NCBI RefSeq assembly: GCF_000379605.1
Contig: NZ_KB902680.1
Location: forward strand, 310,186 to 374,185
Origin: Rhizobium giardinii bv. giardinii H152
Lineage (GTDB): Bacteria > Pseudomonadota > Alphaproteobacteria > Rhizobiales > Rhizobiaceae
Direction of reading: 5' to 3'
DNA length: 64,000 nucleotides
Shown here: positions 18,217 to 27,330 of the stretch, piece by piece
Layout of the letters: each line of letters starts with the position of its first letter
Position numbering within the stretch: the stretch's first letter is position 1
The notes under the pieces: model-generated
What the model saw: the letters and a program-made list of their open reading frames with translations, nothing else
The model's database searches: none
Told to the model about the DNA's origin: nothing
Program-made: the position numbers and the translations under genes

Positions 18217-19463
18217 CCTCCGTTGCCGCCGAACCCTGGTTTTCGGCGCCTGCGCTGACGCGCGTCTTCAATCTCCTCAATGCCGATGGCGGCGAGGCCC
18301 GTGTCGTCGGCGGTGCTGTGCGCAACAGCCTGATGGGGCTTCCAGTAGCTGATATCGACATGGCAACGACGCTTCTGCCGGACGAGGTTGTCGCCCGGGC
18401 AAAAAAAGCCGGCATCAAGTCGGTCCCGACGGGGATTGACCATGGCACGGTGACGCTGGTCATCGAGGGCGCGCCGTTCGAGGTGACGACATTGCGCCGC
18501 GACGTCGAGACGGACGGCCGGCGCGCCGAGGTCGCCTTCGGTTCGGACTGGAAGGTCGACGCCGAGCGACGGGATCTGACCATCAATGCACTCTATGCCA
18601 ATGCCAAGGGCGAGGTGATCGACCTCGTCGGTGGGCTTCCCGACATCGAAAAACGCCATATTCGCTTCATCGGCAATGCGGCCGAGCGCGTGGCGGAGGA
18701 CTATCTGAGGGTGCTGCGCTTCTTCCGCTTCTTCGCTCACTACGGTTCGGGACGGCCGGATGCGGATGGCCTTCGCGCTTGCGCCAAGGCTCGCTCCAAG
18801 CTGGGGACGCTTTCGGCCGAGCGGGTCTGGTCGGAGATGAAGAAGCTGCTGTCGGCCAGGGATCCCGGCCGGGCGCTGTTGTGGATGCGCCAGGCGGGCG
18901 TCTTGAGCGAAATTCTGCCCGAAAGCGAAAAATGGGGCATCGACGCCATCCCGGCCCTGGTCGCTGCCGAACAGGCATTCGGCTGGCAGCCCGAACCGCT
19001 GCTGCGGCTCGCAGCCATCGTGCCGCCGGATGTCGAGCGGCTGGAAGCGATGGCGAAACGGCTGCGCCTTTCAAAAACGGAGGCGGCCTTCTTTTCCGCA
19101 TGGGCGAAAGCACCGCGTCTGCCGGCCGTGATCGCCGATACGGCTTTCGCGCGGCTGCTTTATCGGCATGGCTCAAACGGCCTCGATACCAGCTTGAGGC
19201 TCGCTCTCGCCGCGTCGCGGCAGAAATCGGAAAACGATCCGGCGCAGCTTGCCGAAACAGGACGCCTGTGGGGATTGCTCGGGAAGACGGAAAACTGGCA
19301 GAAGCCGGCATTCCCTCTCACCGGTGCTGATGTGCTTGCTGCCGGAATTGCCGCCGGACCGCGGGTAGGCGAGGTTCTGGCGATGCTTGAGGATCAGTGG
19401 GTGGAGGGTAACTTCAATGCCGACCGGGCAACGCTCGTTGCCCGGCTTCAGTCGATGGTCTGA
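18213..19463 (+). CDS. cca: CCA tRNA nucleotidyltransferase / poly(A) polymerase family
   Basis: 416 residues. The class II nucleotidyltransferase head has VVGGAVRNSLMG and the catalytic DID motif in PVADIDMATTL (about 30-50). The RRDLTINALY block near 120 binds nucleotide, followed by LVGGLPDIEKRHIRFIG. The C-terminal helical part positions tRNA. Role: adds or repairs the CCA end of tRNA. In alphaproteobacteria the enzyme is often annotated simply CCA transferase, and the same fold includes poly(A) polymerase, which sequence alone does not exclude. It ends convergently with DUF1059. Confidence 0.88.
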   Translation: MTSVAAEPWFSAPALTRVFNLLNADGGEARVVGGAVRNSLMGLPVADIDMATTLLPDEVVARAKKAGIKSVPTGIDHGTVTLVIEGAPFEVTTLRRDVETDGRRAEVAFGSDWKVDAERRDLTINALYANAKGEVIDLVGGLPDIEKRHIRFIGNAAERVAEDYLRVLRFFRFFAHYGSGRPDADGLRACAKARSKLGTLSAERVWSEMKKLLSARDPGRALLWMRQAGVLSEILPESEKWGIDAIPALVAAEQAFGWQPEPLLRLAAIVPPDVERLEAMAKRLRLSKTEAAFFSAWAKAPRLPAVIADTAFARLLYRHGSNGLDTSLRLALAASRQKSENDPAQLAETGRLWGLLGKTENWQKPAFPLTGADVLAAGIAAGPRVGEVLAMLEDQWVEGNFNADRATLVARLQSMV

Positions 19464-19465
19464 AG

Positions 19466-19651
19466 TCAGGCTGCCTTCGTTTCGTCGACGATGCGGGCCT
19501 TGATATTGTCGACCATGTTTTCGCGGATCAGGGTTTCGCCGTGGGCCTGGCGCATGTGCTCGACGGCGCGGCGCACGATTTCGGCGTCACTGTCGGCCCG
19601 GGTATGCCAGTTGCAGCCGGGCACGAGGGTCCCGCATTCAAACAATCGCAT
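19466..19651 (-). CDS. DUF1059 small protein
   Basis: 61 residues beginning MRLFECGTLVPGCNWHTRAD, the DUF1059 pattern, with two cysteines (6 and 13) that could bind metal. I chose the ATG at 19651 because a perfect AGGAGG lies six bases upstream; longer in-frame starts have no support. A possible function is a small soluble metal-binding or stress-associated protein, but no role is established. Convergent with the CCA transferase, 2 nt apart. Confidence 0.85.
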   Translation of the reverse strand: MRLFECGTLVPGCNWHTRADSDAEIVRRAVEHMRQAHGETLIRENMVDNIKARIVDETKAA

Positions 19652-19929
19652 GATGCTCCTCCTTGCTTTTTGAGCTTTTCCGCTGGGGCAGGTCCGGCAA
19701 GCGGAATACCGTCTACTATAACCGGAAAAGCGGTCGAATGGTTCCCCGATTGTAGATGCCTGGTCTTTCAATCGCGGCAGGCCGCGGGCGGTCCGGCCCA
19801 GACATGGCCTTGAACGTTCCTTTCCGAGGTCACATTGTCGCCCGATCCGTCCTTACCTTGGCTCAGGGGTATTCCCCTCCGGACAGGTGGCGATCGCCGC
19901 CTTGAGACTGACTAAGGAAAGGAAAGCAT

Positions 19930-20340
19930 ATGACCATCCGCCACATGCCCGTGGCAGCGTTGACCGCTGCCGCACTGAGCCTGATCGTCATCAACTCGCC
20001 GGCTTTTGCCCAGGGTGCTTCTCAGACACAAGCCACGCAGCCGATACAGGGCACCGCGCCCGCCGTCATCAGCGACAAGAAGATCGAAGCTTTTGCGGTC
20101 GCCTACCTGCAGGTTGACAAGGTGCGGCAGGACTATGCCGCCAAGATCGGCGCGGAGAAGGATGCGACGGCCAAACAGAAACTTCAGAACGAGGCCAACA
20201 AGCAGATGATCAACGCGGTCGAAAAGTCGCCCGACATGTCGCTGGAGGAATACAAGTCCATCATCACCGCGGCGCAGACCAATCCTGAAGTTGCCCAGAA
20301 GGTGCAGGAAAAGTTGAAGACGACGACGTCAGCGCAGTAG
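19930..20340 (+). CDS. Exported DUF4168-family protein
   Basis: 136 residues with a signal peptide (hydrophobic run ALTAAALSLIVINSPAFA, cleavage near residue 27) and a helical, charged mature domain: VISDKKIEAFAVAYLQVDKV, then AEKDATAKQKLQNEANKQM and ISLEEYKSI-like end (MSLEEYKSIITAAQ). This matches DUF4168, a family of secreted helical proteins of unknown role. A strong purine-rich Shine-Dalgarno (AAGGAAAGGAAAG) precedes the ATG. Monocistronic. Confidence 0.8.
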   Translation: MTIRHMPVAALTAAALSLIVINSPAFAQGASQTQATQPIQGTAPAVISDKKIEAFAVAYLQVDKVRQDYAAKIGAEKDATAKQKLQNEANKQMINAVEKSPDMSLEEYKSIITAAQTNPEVAQKVQEKLKTTTSAQ

Positions 20341-20494
20341 CGAGGCGACAGTCGGAGCAGGGCGGCAAATCCGATCCTGCTCCAGCGCTGCCGGCCGACA
20401 GACGGCGCATTCGCCGGCCGTCGACCAAGAAACCACTATAGAAATGCCCGGCTTTGATGCTATGCCTTCGTCTCCCTAAGACGTCCGCAAAGGC

Positions 20495-21052
20495 ATGCCT
20501 TCCATCATGAGATCCTCTCTTCAGCAGGAATTGATCGCCTCCATCCGCAACATCGCGGATTACCCCAAGCCCGGCATCATGTTCCGCGACATCACCACGC
20601 TTCTCGGCAATCCGCGCGCGTTTCGCCGGGCGATCGACGAGCTGGTGCATCCCTTTGCCGGCACGAAGATCGACAAGGTCGCCGGCGTCGAGGCGCGCGG
20701 CTTCATCCTGGGCGGCGCGATGGCGCACCAGATGTCATCCGGCTTCGTGCCGATCCGCAAGAAGGGCAAGCTGCCGCATGATACGGTGCGCATCGCCTAC
20801 AGTCTCGAATACGGCATCGACGAGATGGAGATGCACCGCGACGCCATCAAACCGGGCGACAAGGTCATCCTGGTCGATGACCTGATTGCCACCGGCGGCA
20901 CTGCCGAGGGCGCGACCAAGCTGTTGCTGCAGATGGGCGCCGATATCGTCGCTGCCTGCTTCATCATCGACCTGCCGGAACTCGGCGGCCGCAGGAAGCT
21001 CGAGTCGCTGGGCGTCAAGGTGCTGACGCTGATCGAGTTTGAAGGCCACTGA
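20495..21052 (+). CDS. apt: Adenine phosphoribosyltransferase
   Basis: 185 residues (181 from the second ATG at 20507; neither start has a good Shine-Dalgarno). Type I phosphoribosyltransferase with the PRPP loop [17 protein letters not shown] near 124-140, the family segments [16 protein letters not shown] near 21-36 and EARGFILGG near 67-75. It converts adenine plus PRPP to AMP in purine salvage. Cytosolic dimer by family knowledge. It ends convergently with the MaoC pair. Confidence 0.95.
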   Translation: MPSIMRSSLQQELIASIRNIADYPKPGIMFRDITTLLGNPRAFRRAIDELVHPFAGTKIDKVAGVEARGFILGGAMAHQMSSGFVPIRKKGKLPHDTVRIAYSLEYGIDEMEMHRDAIKPGDKVILVDDLIATGGTAEGATKLLLQMGADIVAACFIIDLPELGGRRKLESLGVKVLTLIEFEGH

Positions 21053-21061
21053 GTTTACGCG

Positions 21062-21529
21062 TCAGGGAAACTCGATCACCTTGCTTTCGAACCGGATGAC
21101 GGCCTCGCCGTTCTGGTTCTCGCCCTCGCACAGGATGGTGTTGATCCGCCATCCAGGACGCGATTCCAGATCCTTGGCCGTAACGAAGGTGACGAAATAG
21201 GTGATCACATCGCCGGCAAAGACCGGCCGCAGCCAGCGCATATCGCGAAAACCGGGCGATGGGCCGAGTTTCGGCGGCTCTATCCCCTCGGCCGCCAGTC
21301 GCTTCATTTCGCCCAGCCAATAGGGCACGAAACATTTCATCCAGCCCGCGCAGGTGTGCCAGCCGGAGGCGCAGAGGCCGCCGAAGAGCGATTGCTGCGC
21401 GGCTTCCGCATCCAGATGAAACGGTTGCGGGTCGAATTTTTCGGCGAAGCAGATGATGTCATCGGCGGTGAAGGCAACGCTGCCGGTCATCACCTTCGTG
21501 CCTTCGGGGTGAACCTCGGAGAGCCTCAT
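21062..21529 (-). CDS. MaoC-like hot-dog fold hydratase
   Basis: 155 residues. The hydratase motif is present as FAEKFDPQPFHLD (Asp and His spaced as in R-specific enoyl-CoA hydratases) followed by SLFGGLCASGWHTCA. The substrate is probably an acyl-CoA thioester but cannot be specified. It is the second of two tandem paralogues; its ATG overlaps the stop of the upstream one by 4 nt (21526-21529), so they may act as a heterodimer. Confidence 0.87.
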   Translation of the reverse strand: MRLSEVHPEGTKVMTGSVAFTADDIICFAEKFDPQPFHLDAEAAQQSLFGGLCASGWHTCAGWMKCFVPYWLGEMKRLAAEGIEPPKLGPSPGFRDMRWLRPVFAGDVITYFVTFVTAKDLESRPGWRINTILCEGENQNGEAVIRFESKVIEFP

Positions 21530-21981
21530 GCGTCGCTTCCTGCCGGTTTGCAGCGGATCATGTTGGCGTAGTCACAGATAGCCACCGTTTCTCCCCTTTG
21601 ATTGATGACCTCGCCACGCAGTTGCACAATGCCGATCTCGGGCCGGGAACGGGAAGTCCGCGCCTCGATGACCGTGCAGGTGCCCGACAGCGTATCGCCG
21701 GCAAGCACGGGCTTCTTCCACTCCATGCTGTTCACGCCCGGCGATCCTTCGGATGCCGTTTGGTGGATATAGCTGTCGCAAAGCATGCGCATCATGATGG
21801 CGCTCGTGTGCCAGCCGGAGGCCGCAAGGCCGCCGAGAATGCTCGCCTTGCCGGCTTCTTCCGACAGATGCATGGGCTGCGGATCGAATTCGGCGGCAAA
21901 GGCGACGATGTCCTCGGCCACGACCGTCACCGGCTTGAACGCGAACCGCGTGCCGGCAGGGAAATCCTCGAAATGAAGCAT
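21526..21981 (-). CDS. MaoC-like hot-dog fold hydratase (tandem paralogue)
   Basis: 151 residues with the same core as its neighbour: FAAEFDPQPMHLSEEAG and SILGGLAASGWHTSA. The central Asp/His pair is retained. C-terminal strands (GTCTVIEARTSRSRPEIGIV) match MaoC dehydratases. Two adjacent single-hot-dog MaoC genes are common in Rhizobiales and resemble a split double-hot-dog hydratase; a heterodimer is inference. Confidence 0.87.
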   Translation of the reverse strand: MLHFEDFPAGTRFAFKPVTVVAEDIVAFAAEFDPQPMHLSEEAGKASILGGLAASGWHTSAIMMRMLCDSYIHQTASEGSPGVNSMEWKKPVLAGDTLSGTCTVIEARTSRSRPEIGIVQLRGEVINQRGETVAICDYANMIRCKPAGSDA

Positions 21982-22054
21982 GGGTTGTCGTCCTCCTACC
22001 GGAGCGTCTTAGCATCCAGCCCTGGCGCTGGAAACTGGCGGCAGGGCACTGATA

Positions 22055-23503
22055 TCAATGCGGGATCGCCAGTTCCTGGCCGTTGATCTTCATCTTGCCG
22101 CTCTCGTCCACCACGAGGTTCCACATCTGGCGGCCATCGGCTTCTATCTTGGCGAAGCCCTTCATCATGAGCAGCACGAACGCCGCTTGTCCGAACTGCG
22201 GAACGGTCTGGGCATTCTGCTGCAGATAGGAAATCGTCTTGTCGAAATCCCTTGCGTAGATCGTGACGTCGGTGCTTTGGCGCCCCTGCTGTTCCGGGTA
22301 GACGGTCGTCGTACCCGAAAGGCTGATATCGTAGACCGACGAGCGGGCGGAGACGTCCTCATATCTCAGCGTCAGCGCACCACCCGGCAGGAACAGGCGG
22401 CCAGCCGCGGTGGACTGCTCGTCCGTCAACGGTTTTTCGGCGTTGAAATCGGCATGGTCCAGGAAGTAGCCGATGCCGCTTGCAAGGTTGAGGTTTTCGA
22501 AAGCGGCGCCAAAACTAACCGTCTCCGGCAGTGCTGCGACGAAGGCGTCGGGTACGACGCCCGGTGGCACGGAGGGCCTGTCGATGACGATCCCGAAGCC
22601 GGCTTTTGCGCCATCTTTCAGGCCGTTCGAATTGACCGTATAGCGTAAGGTCTGCGCGCCGAAGGTGCCTGCGGGGGTGGCGACCTTGAGGTTCGCGACA
22701 TCGATGGATTCCAGCAATGCGTCGAACATTGGCAGGTTCGCGCGCAGCACCTCCTTGAGGCGTGTCTGATCCTCGGGCGTCAGTTTATCGGCTTTCACCT
22801 TGTCCAGAACAAAGAAGATGATGTCGTGCAGCGGCTTGTAGGCGACACCGTTCATGGCGACATCTGCGGTCACGCTGTCGGCCGAAACATCGATCCGCAC
22901 CTTGGCCGGATCGACGACGGTTTCAGTGAAGGCATTCATCGCCGTGTTGGAGCGAAGATCGATCGTGCCTGGGTTTCCCCGCTTGCTTTCGAGGATCGAC
23001 TTCATCGTGCCGAAATGTGCTTCCACCGATTGCAGCGGGGAATGGGACGACATGAAGATGCCGTTGGCGGTCATTTCCGCGGATTTGGGATAGAGAATTT
23101 CGGGGTCGTAGACCCCGTCCATACGAAAGCCATCGATCTTGTAGCTGAAATCCGTCTTATCGCTTCCGGCGGTGAACTGCCCCTTGACATCGAGATCGGC
23201 GGACTGGGAAAAATTCCACGATCCGTCTTCCAAGGGGCGGATCAATGACAGAAGGGGCTTCAGTCCGGAAATGCTGAAGGTTTTTGGGTCGACATCCTTC
23301 AAGAGAACTGTCGGATCGAAAGTGACTTCGTAATCCGCGGTGCCAGGCCGGACCTTGATCAGGCCGGATTTCGCTACGCTGTCCGGCAGGTAGGATGTGA
23401 ATTTCTGCTCGAGCTGCCGGGCGCCTTCATGGGTAATCTCCGCGGCCAGCGCCGGCTGGGTAACGAGCGCGGTGGAGAGCAGAAGTGCGGGGATCAGGCG
23501 CAT
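22055..23503 (-). CDS. Exported DUF2125-like protein
   Basis: 482 residues beginning with a clear signal peptide (RLIPALLLSTALVTQPALAAE, cleavage after residue 21). The mature part is beta-rich with repeated lipid-binding-like segments (SGLKPLLSLIRPLEDGSWNF; LRYTVNSNGLKDGAKAGFGI; ALTLRYEDVSARSSVYDISL), resembling the alphaproteobacterial DUF2125/AsmA-like periplasmic proteins. No catalytic motif is visible. It stands alone, with its start 96 nt from the ychF stop on the same strand. The family assignment is moderate; the exported state is secure. Confidence 0.65.
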   Translation of the reverse strand: MRLIPALLLSTALVTQPALAAEITHEGARQLEQKFTSYLPDSVAKSGLIKVRPGTADYEVTFDPTVLLKDVDPKTFSISGLKPLLSLIRPLEDGSWNFSQSADLDVKGQFTAGSDKTDFSYKIDGFRMDGVYDPEILYPKSAEMTANGIFMSSHSPLQSVEAHFGTMKSILESKRGNPGTIDLRSNTAMNAFTETVVDPAKVRIDVSADSVTADVAMNGVAYKPLHDIIFFVLDKVKADKLTPEDQTRLKEVLRANLPMFDALLESIDVANLKVATPAGTFGAQTLRYTVNSNGLKDGAKAGFGIVIDRPSVPPGVVPDAFVAALPETVSFGAAFENLNLASGIGYFLDHADFNAEKPLTDEQSTAAGRLFLPGGALTLRYEDVSARSSVYDISLSGTTTVYPEQQGRQSTDVTIYARDFDKTISYLQQNAQTVPQFGQAAFVLLMMKGFAKIEADGRQMWNLVVDESGKMKINGQELAIPH

Positions 23504-23542
23504 CGAAGAAACTCCTTAAAATATGTCTTCAGGCAACATACA

Positions 23543-23580
23543 GCCGGCCATGGCGACGGCAAGCGTCGCTGATGGCCGGC
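23543..23580 (-). terminator. Strong hairpin downstream of ychF
   Basis: GCCGGCCAT (23543-23551) and ATGGCCGGC (23572-23580) are complementary, and the inner GCGACG/CGTCGC extends the stem around a short loop. It lies just after the ychF stop. There is no clear U run, so it may act as an intrinsic or 3'-stabilising hairpin rather than a canonical terminator. Confidence 0.5.
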
Positions 23581-23599
23581 GAAAGAGTTTTCTAAGAAA

Positions 23600-24703
23600 T
23601 CAGGTATTGAAGCGGAAGTGGATCACGTCGCCGTCCTGGACGACATATTCCTTGCCTTCGTCACGCGCCTTTCCGGCTTCCTTGGCGCCTGTTTCACCGT
23701 TGAAGGCGATATAGTCGTCATAGGCAATGGTGTTGGCGCGAATGAAGCCGCGCTCGAAGTCCGAGTGGATGACGCCGGCCGCACCCGGTGCCTTGGTGCC
23801 GCGCTCGATCGTCCACGCCCGCGTTTCCTTCGGGCCGACGGTGAAATAGGTGATGAGGTCGAGCAGCTTGTAGCCGGCGCGGATCAGCCGGTCGAGACCC
23901 GCTTCATGAAGGCCGAGCGCCTCGAGGAATTCCTTGGCCTCCTCCTCCGGCAGCTGTGCAACTTCGGCTTCGATCGCAGCCGAAATAACCACGGTTTCGG
24001 CGCCCTGCGCCTTCGCCATTTCCTCGACCGCCCTGGTGTGGGCGTTGCCGGAGACCGCATCGCCCTCGGCGACGTTGCAGACGTAGAGCACTGGATGGGC
24101 GGTCAGCAGGTTCAGGCCCTGCAGGATTTTCTTTTCTTCGGCATCCAGCGTCGACAGCAACGTGCGGACCGGCTTGCCGTCCTGAAGCAGCTTCAGGGCT
24201 GCGTCCATGACCGGCAGCAGCGTCATCGATTCCTTGTCCTTGGAGGCGGCGCGCTTGCGGGTCTGCTCGGTGCGGCGCTCAAGGCTTTCGAGATCGGCGA
24301 GCATCAGCTCTGTCTCGATCGTCTCGGCATCGCCGACCGGGTTGATGCGGCCTTCCACATGGGTGACATCGTCATCCTCGAAGCAGCGCAGCACATGCAC
24401 CGTCGCATCCACCTCGCGGATGTTGGCGAGAAACTTGTTACCGAGGCCTTCACCCTTCGAGGCGCCGCGCACGAGGCCGGCGATATCGACGAAGGAGATG
24501 CGGGTCGGGATCAGTTCCTTCGACTTGGCGACATCTGCAAGCGCGCGCATGCGCGGGTCCGGCACGGCCACTTCGCCGGTGTTCGGCTCGATGGTGCAGA
24601 ACGGATAGTTCGCGGCTTGAGCCTGCGCCGTCTTGGTGAGCGCATTGAAGAGAGTGGACTTGCCGACATTCGGCAGTCCGACGATACCGCATTTGAAACC
24701 CAT
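23600..24703 (-). CDS. ychF: Redox-regulated ATPase YchF
   Basis: 367 residues, the standard YchF length. P-loop GLPNVGKSTLFNAL (8-21), G3 DIAGLVRGASKGEGLGNKFL, and the NxxE form of G4 (CNVAEGDA) that shifts preference from GTP to ATP. The C-terminal TGS domain ends RDEGKEYVVQDGDVIHFRFN. It is a ribosome-associated P-loop ATPase implicated in oxidative stress response. In rhizobia it sits near pth and rplY; here clpS and a GNAT lie between it and pth. Confidence 0.97.
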   Translation of the reverse strand: MGFKCGIVGLPNVGKSTLFNALTKTAQAQAANYPFCTIEPNTGEVAVPDPRMRALADVAKSKELIPTRISFVDIAGLVRGASKGEGLGNKFLANIREVDATVHVLRCFEDDDVTHVEGRINPVGDAETIETELMLADLESLERRTEQTRKRAASKDKESMTLLPVMDAALKLLQDGKPVRTLLSTLDAEEKKILQGLNLLTAHPVLYVCNVAEGDAVSGNAHTRAVEEMAKAQGAETVVISAAIEAEVAQLPEEEAKEFLEALGLHEAGLDRLIRAGYKLLDLITYFTVGPKETRAWTIERGTKAPGAAGVIHSDFERGFIRANTIAYDDYIAFNGETGAKEAGKARDEGKEYVVQDGDVIHFRFNT

Positions 24704-24982
24704 GGCACCTTGTCCATATCTTGAAGAACTTTGCCCTGCCTATGGGGGAAGGGGGTGATATGGTCAAGCCTTGCGGCGGTACGGCGGGCCTTTTTCCGGA
24801 TTTGCCGCATGCGGCGCCGGGAAACTGCGCCCGGCATGGCCGGACGCAGCCATCTCACAGGCGCAGCACCCGTGTCATCGCTGCCACAGCGGCCCCACTT
24901 GAATGGCGTTTTCGGCGGTGCGAATATTGCCGGGTTGAAATCATCCTCCGCCGGCCCTCTTTGTTTTTGAGAGGATATCCAG

Positions 24983-25294
24983 ATGAGTGAAAACGACACC
25001 ACCATCAAACCGAAAACGAAGACTCGGCCGAAGCTGGCGAGGCCGAAGCTCTATAAGGTCATTCTTCTCAACGACGACTATACCCCGCGCGAATTCGTCA
25101 TCCTGGTACTGAAGGCGGTGTTTCACATGAGCGAGGAGACCGGCTACCGGATGATGATGACGGCGCATAAGCTCGGCGTCTGCGTCGTCGTCGTCTGCGC
25201 CCGCGACATCGCCGAGACGAAGGCGAAGGAAGCGACCGATCTTGGCAAGCAGGCCGGATTTCCGCTGATGTTCACCACGGAGCCGGAGGAATGA
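24983..25294 (+). CDS. clpS: ATP-dependent Clp protease adaptor ClpS (ClpS2-like)
   Basis: 103 residues. The core LLNDDYTPREFVILVLKAVF (residues about 29-48) and MMTAHKLGVCVVVV match ClpS, which delivers N-degron substrates to ClpAP. The tail KEATDLGKQAGFPLMFTTEP is typical of the shorter second rhizobial paralogue (ClpS2). AGAGGATATCC lies upstream of the ATG. It is not next to clpA. Convergent with the GNAT at 25295, stops adjoining. Confidence 0.93.
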   Translation: MSENDTTIKPKTKTRPKLARPKLYKVILLNDDYTPREFVILVLKAVFHMSEETGYRMMMTAHKLGVCVVVVCARDIAETKAKEATDLGKQAGFPLMFTTEPEE

Positions 25295-25756
25295 TCAGAT
25301 TCCGGCCGGCCGCCTGATCTGGAAACCCGTCTTGTCCTGCACGAAGCCGCAGCCCTCATAGAATTTCAGCGTCGCCGGATCCTGCGAGCCGGTCAGGAGC
25401 ATCACCTTGTAGCAGCCCTTCTGCCAGGCGTGCTCGAAGGCATGCCGGATCAGCGCCCCGGCATGGCCGCGCTTGCGAAACCGGGCGTCGGTCACGACGT
25501 TTTCAATCAGCGCATAGGGCTTGCCGCCGCGAGTGAGGTTTGGAAGGATGGTCAGCGCCACCGATGACGTGATCGTTTCTGCCGAAACGGAAACGAAGAC
25601 CGTCATGCCGGGATGCGCCAGTATCTCGGCGAACCTTTCGGCGGCAAGACCGGAAGGGAGCGCCGGATCATCGGCATGGAGCTGCCGGTAGAGAGCGAGC
25701 AGCCCGGACAGGTCGCTCGCCTTCGCCGGCCGGATGGCCAAGTCGCCGGCCGTCAC
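25295..25756 (-). CDS. GNAT family N-acetyltransferase
   Basis: 153 residues. Motif A is VVTDARFRKRGHAGALIRHA (R-x-x-G-x-A, here RKRGHA) and motif B is VMLLTGSQDPATLKFYEGCG, a classic GNAT C-terminal half. The substrate is unknown. It begins 3 nt after the stop of pth on the same strand, so it is probably read through from pth. Confidence 0.87.
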   Translation of the reverse strand: MTAGDLAIRPAKASDLSGLLALYRQLHADDPALPSGLAAERFAEILAHPGMTVFVSVSAETITSSVALTILPNLTRGGKPYALIENVVTDARFRKRGHAGALIRHAFEHAWQKGCYKVMLLTGSQDPATLKFYEGCGFVQDKTGFQIRRPAGI

Positions 25757-25759
25757 CGG

Positions 25760-26473
25760 CTATTCGTCCTTATTGCCGAACAGCTTCTTCAGCATGTCGG
25801 CCATCGGTCCGGTTGTCGGCAGCGTTTTCGGCTGGGCGCTATTGCGGGCCTGGCGGATATGCGACTTTCCGGCGGGTTTCGCTGGTGCCGGCTCCGGTTC
25901 CGGTTTGGCGCCGGTCGCGAGCGCCAGCTTGTTCAGGAGCTGCGAATCCTCGCCCTTGACCAGCATCGCCGCATTGTCGGCGAGCGCGTCGAGCAAAGGG
26001 TCCAGCCAGACACGGTCGGCCTTGGCGAAATCGCCGAGCACGTGGTTGTGTACCTGTTCCTTCGAGCCGGGATGGCCGATGCCGAGGCGCAGGCGCCGAT
26101 AGTCCTTGCCGCAATGGGCGTCGAGCGATTTGATGCCGTTGTGGCCGCCATGGCCGCCCGCGGTCTTGATCCGGGCCTTGCCCTGGATGAGGTCGAGCTC
26201 GTCGTAGATCACCAGAATGTCCTTCGGCTCCAGCTTGTAGAAGCGCATGGCTTCGCCGACCGCCTCGCCCGACAGGTTCATGAAGGTCTGCGGCTTCATC
26301 AGGAGCACGCGCTCGCCGCCGATCTCGCCTTCCGAGATCAGCGCTTTGAATTTCTTGGACCAGGGCGAAAAACCGTGCCGCCGCTGGATTGCGTCTACGG
26401 CCATAAAACCGATATTGTGGCGGTTGCCTGCATATTGGGGGCCAGGATTGCCGAGCCCTGCGAAAATCAGCAT
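25760..26473 (-). CDS. pth: Peptidyl-tRNA hydrolase
   Basis: 237 residues. The bacterial Pth core is complete: [20 protein letters not shown] (with catalytic His19 region), [14 protein letters not shown], and [13 protein letters not shown]. The enzyme frees tRNA from prematurely released peptidyl-tRNA. A Pro/Glu/Lys-rich tail of about 50 residues ([15 protein letters not shown] onward) extends beyond the usual 190-residue core, as in other rhizobia. I used the ATG at 26473, which starts exactly at the conserved [11 protein letters not shown]. Confidence 0.97.
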   Translation of the reverse strand: MLIFAGLGNPGPQYAGNRHNIGFMAVDAIQRRHGFSPWSKKFKALISEGEIGGERVLLMKPQTFMNLSGEAVGEAMRFYKLEPKDILVIYDELDLIQGKARIKTAGGHGGHNGIKSLDAHCGKDYRRLRLGIGHPGSKEQVHNHVLGDFAKADRVWLDPLLDALADNAAMLVKGEDSQLLNKLALATGAKPEPEPAPAKPAGKSHIRQARNSAQPKTLPTTGPMADMLKKLFGNKDE

Positions 26474-26591
26474 GGATATATCTCTACCAGTCAAACAGCG
26501 CTGTCTTGCACCGCGCCGGAGCGCGCAAGTCAACTGTTTACCACAGACAACCCGTTATTTCCCATCTGGCGCGAATGCCGCCTGTGATCCG

Positions 26592-27308
26592 CTATTGGTT
26601 CGATCGCAGACCGTATTTGGCGAAAATGCGCTCCTGGGTGCCGTTGGCAATCAATGTGTCGAGTTCCGCCTGCATTTTTGCAATGAGTTCGTCCGACAGA
26701 GTGAGATTGCAGGCAAGACCATACAATTTCCCCTCCAGCAGGAGAGCGGATTCAAGCGGCTGGCCTTGATCGCGCATCGTCTCGAAGGTCTTTTCGGACG
26801 TCGTCATCAAGTCGATGCGGCCGTTCAGCAGCTTCTTCCGCGTTGTCTCCACGTCGGCGGCGAGATCGATCTTCGGAAACCCGTGCTTTTTGAGGTAATT
26901 GGCGGAAAAGTCATCGCGCTGTGTGCCGACGGTGAAGCGCTTGGCCTCCTCGATATTGGACGGATTGACGCCCGACCCCGCCTTGCGCACCATCACCATG
27001 CGGTCGGCGAGCAGCGGTTCGACCCATTTGAACCGCTCGTCGCGCTCCTCGTCATGGCCGGTGGTAAACAGGCAGGTCCAAGGCTGGTTCTCCGTCAGAG
27101 ACAGCGCTCGCGCCCAGGGCAGGATTTCGAGCGAATATTCGGCATTCAGCGCCTTCATCATAAGTTCGGCCTGCTCGACCGACGCTCCCTTTACAGCGCC
27201 GTTCTCGCTGAAATTATAAGGCGGATATTCCTCGGTGAGCAAACGGAGGGTCTCGGCATGCGCCGTGCCCGAGAGGAGAAAAATGAGCGCGAAGGCGAAT
27301 TGTTTCAT
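26592..27308 (-). CDS. Periplasmic solute-binding protein (family 3 type), orphan
   Basis: 238 residues with a signal peptide (KQFAFALIFLLSGTAHAE) and a type II periplasmic binding fold: LLTEEYPPYNFSENGAVKG at the start of lobe 1 and LLNGRIDLMTTSEKTFE in lobe 2. It resembles polar amino acid binding proteins. No permease or ATPase gene is nearby. The gene starts 22 nt after the stop of the GGDEF/EAL gene on the same strand, so the likely role is ligand input to that membrane sensor rather than transport (inference). Confidence 0.85.
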   Translation of the reverse strand: MKQFAFALIFLLSGTAHAETLRLLTEEYPPYNFSENGAVKGASVEQAELMMKALNAEYSLEILPWARALSLTENQPWTCLFTTGHDEERDERFKWVEPLLADRMVMVRKAGSGVNPSNIEEAKRFTVGTQRDDFSANYLKKHGFPKIDLAADVETTRKKLLNGRIDLMTTSEKTFETMRDQGQPLESALLLEGKLYGLACNLTLSDELIAKMQAELDTLIANGTQERIFAKYGLRSNQ

Positions 27309-27330
27309 ATCTGCTCTTCTTCCATTTTCG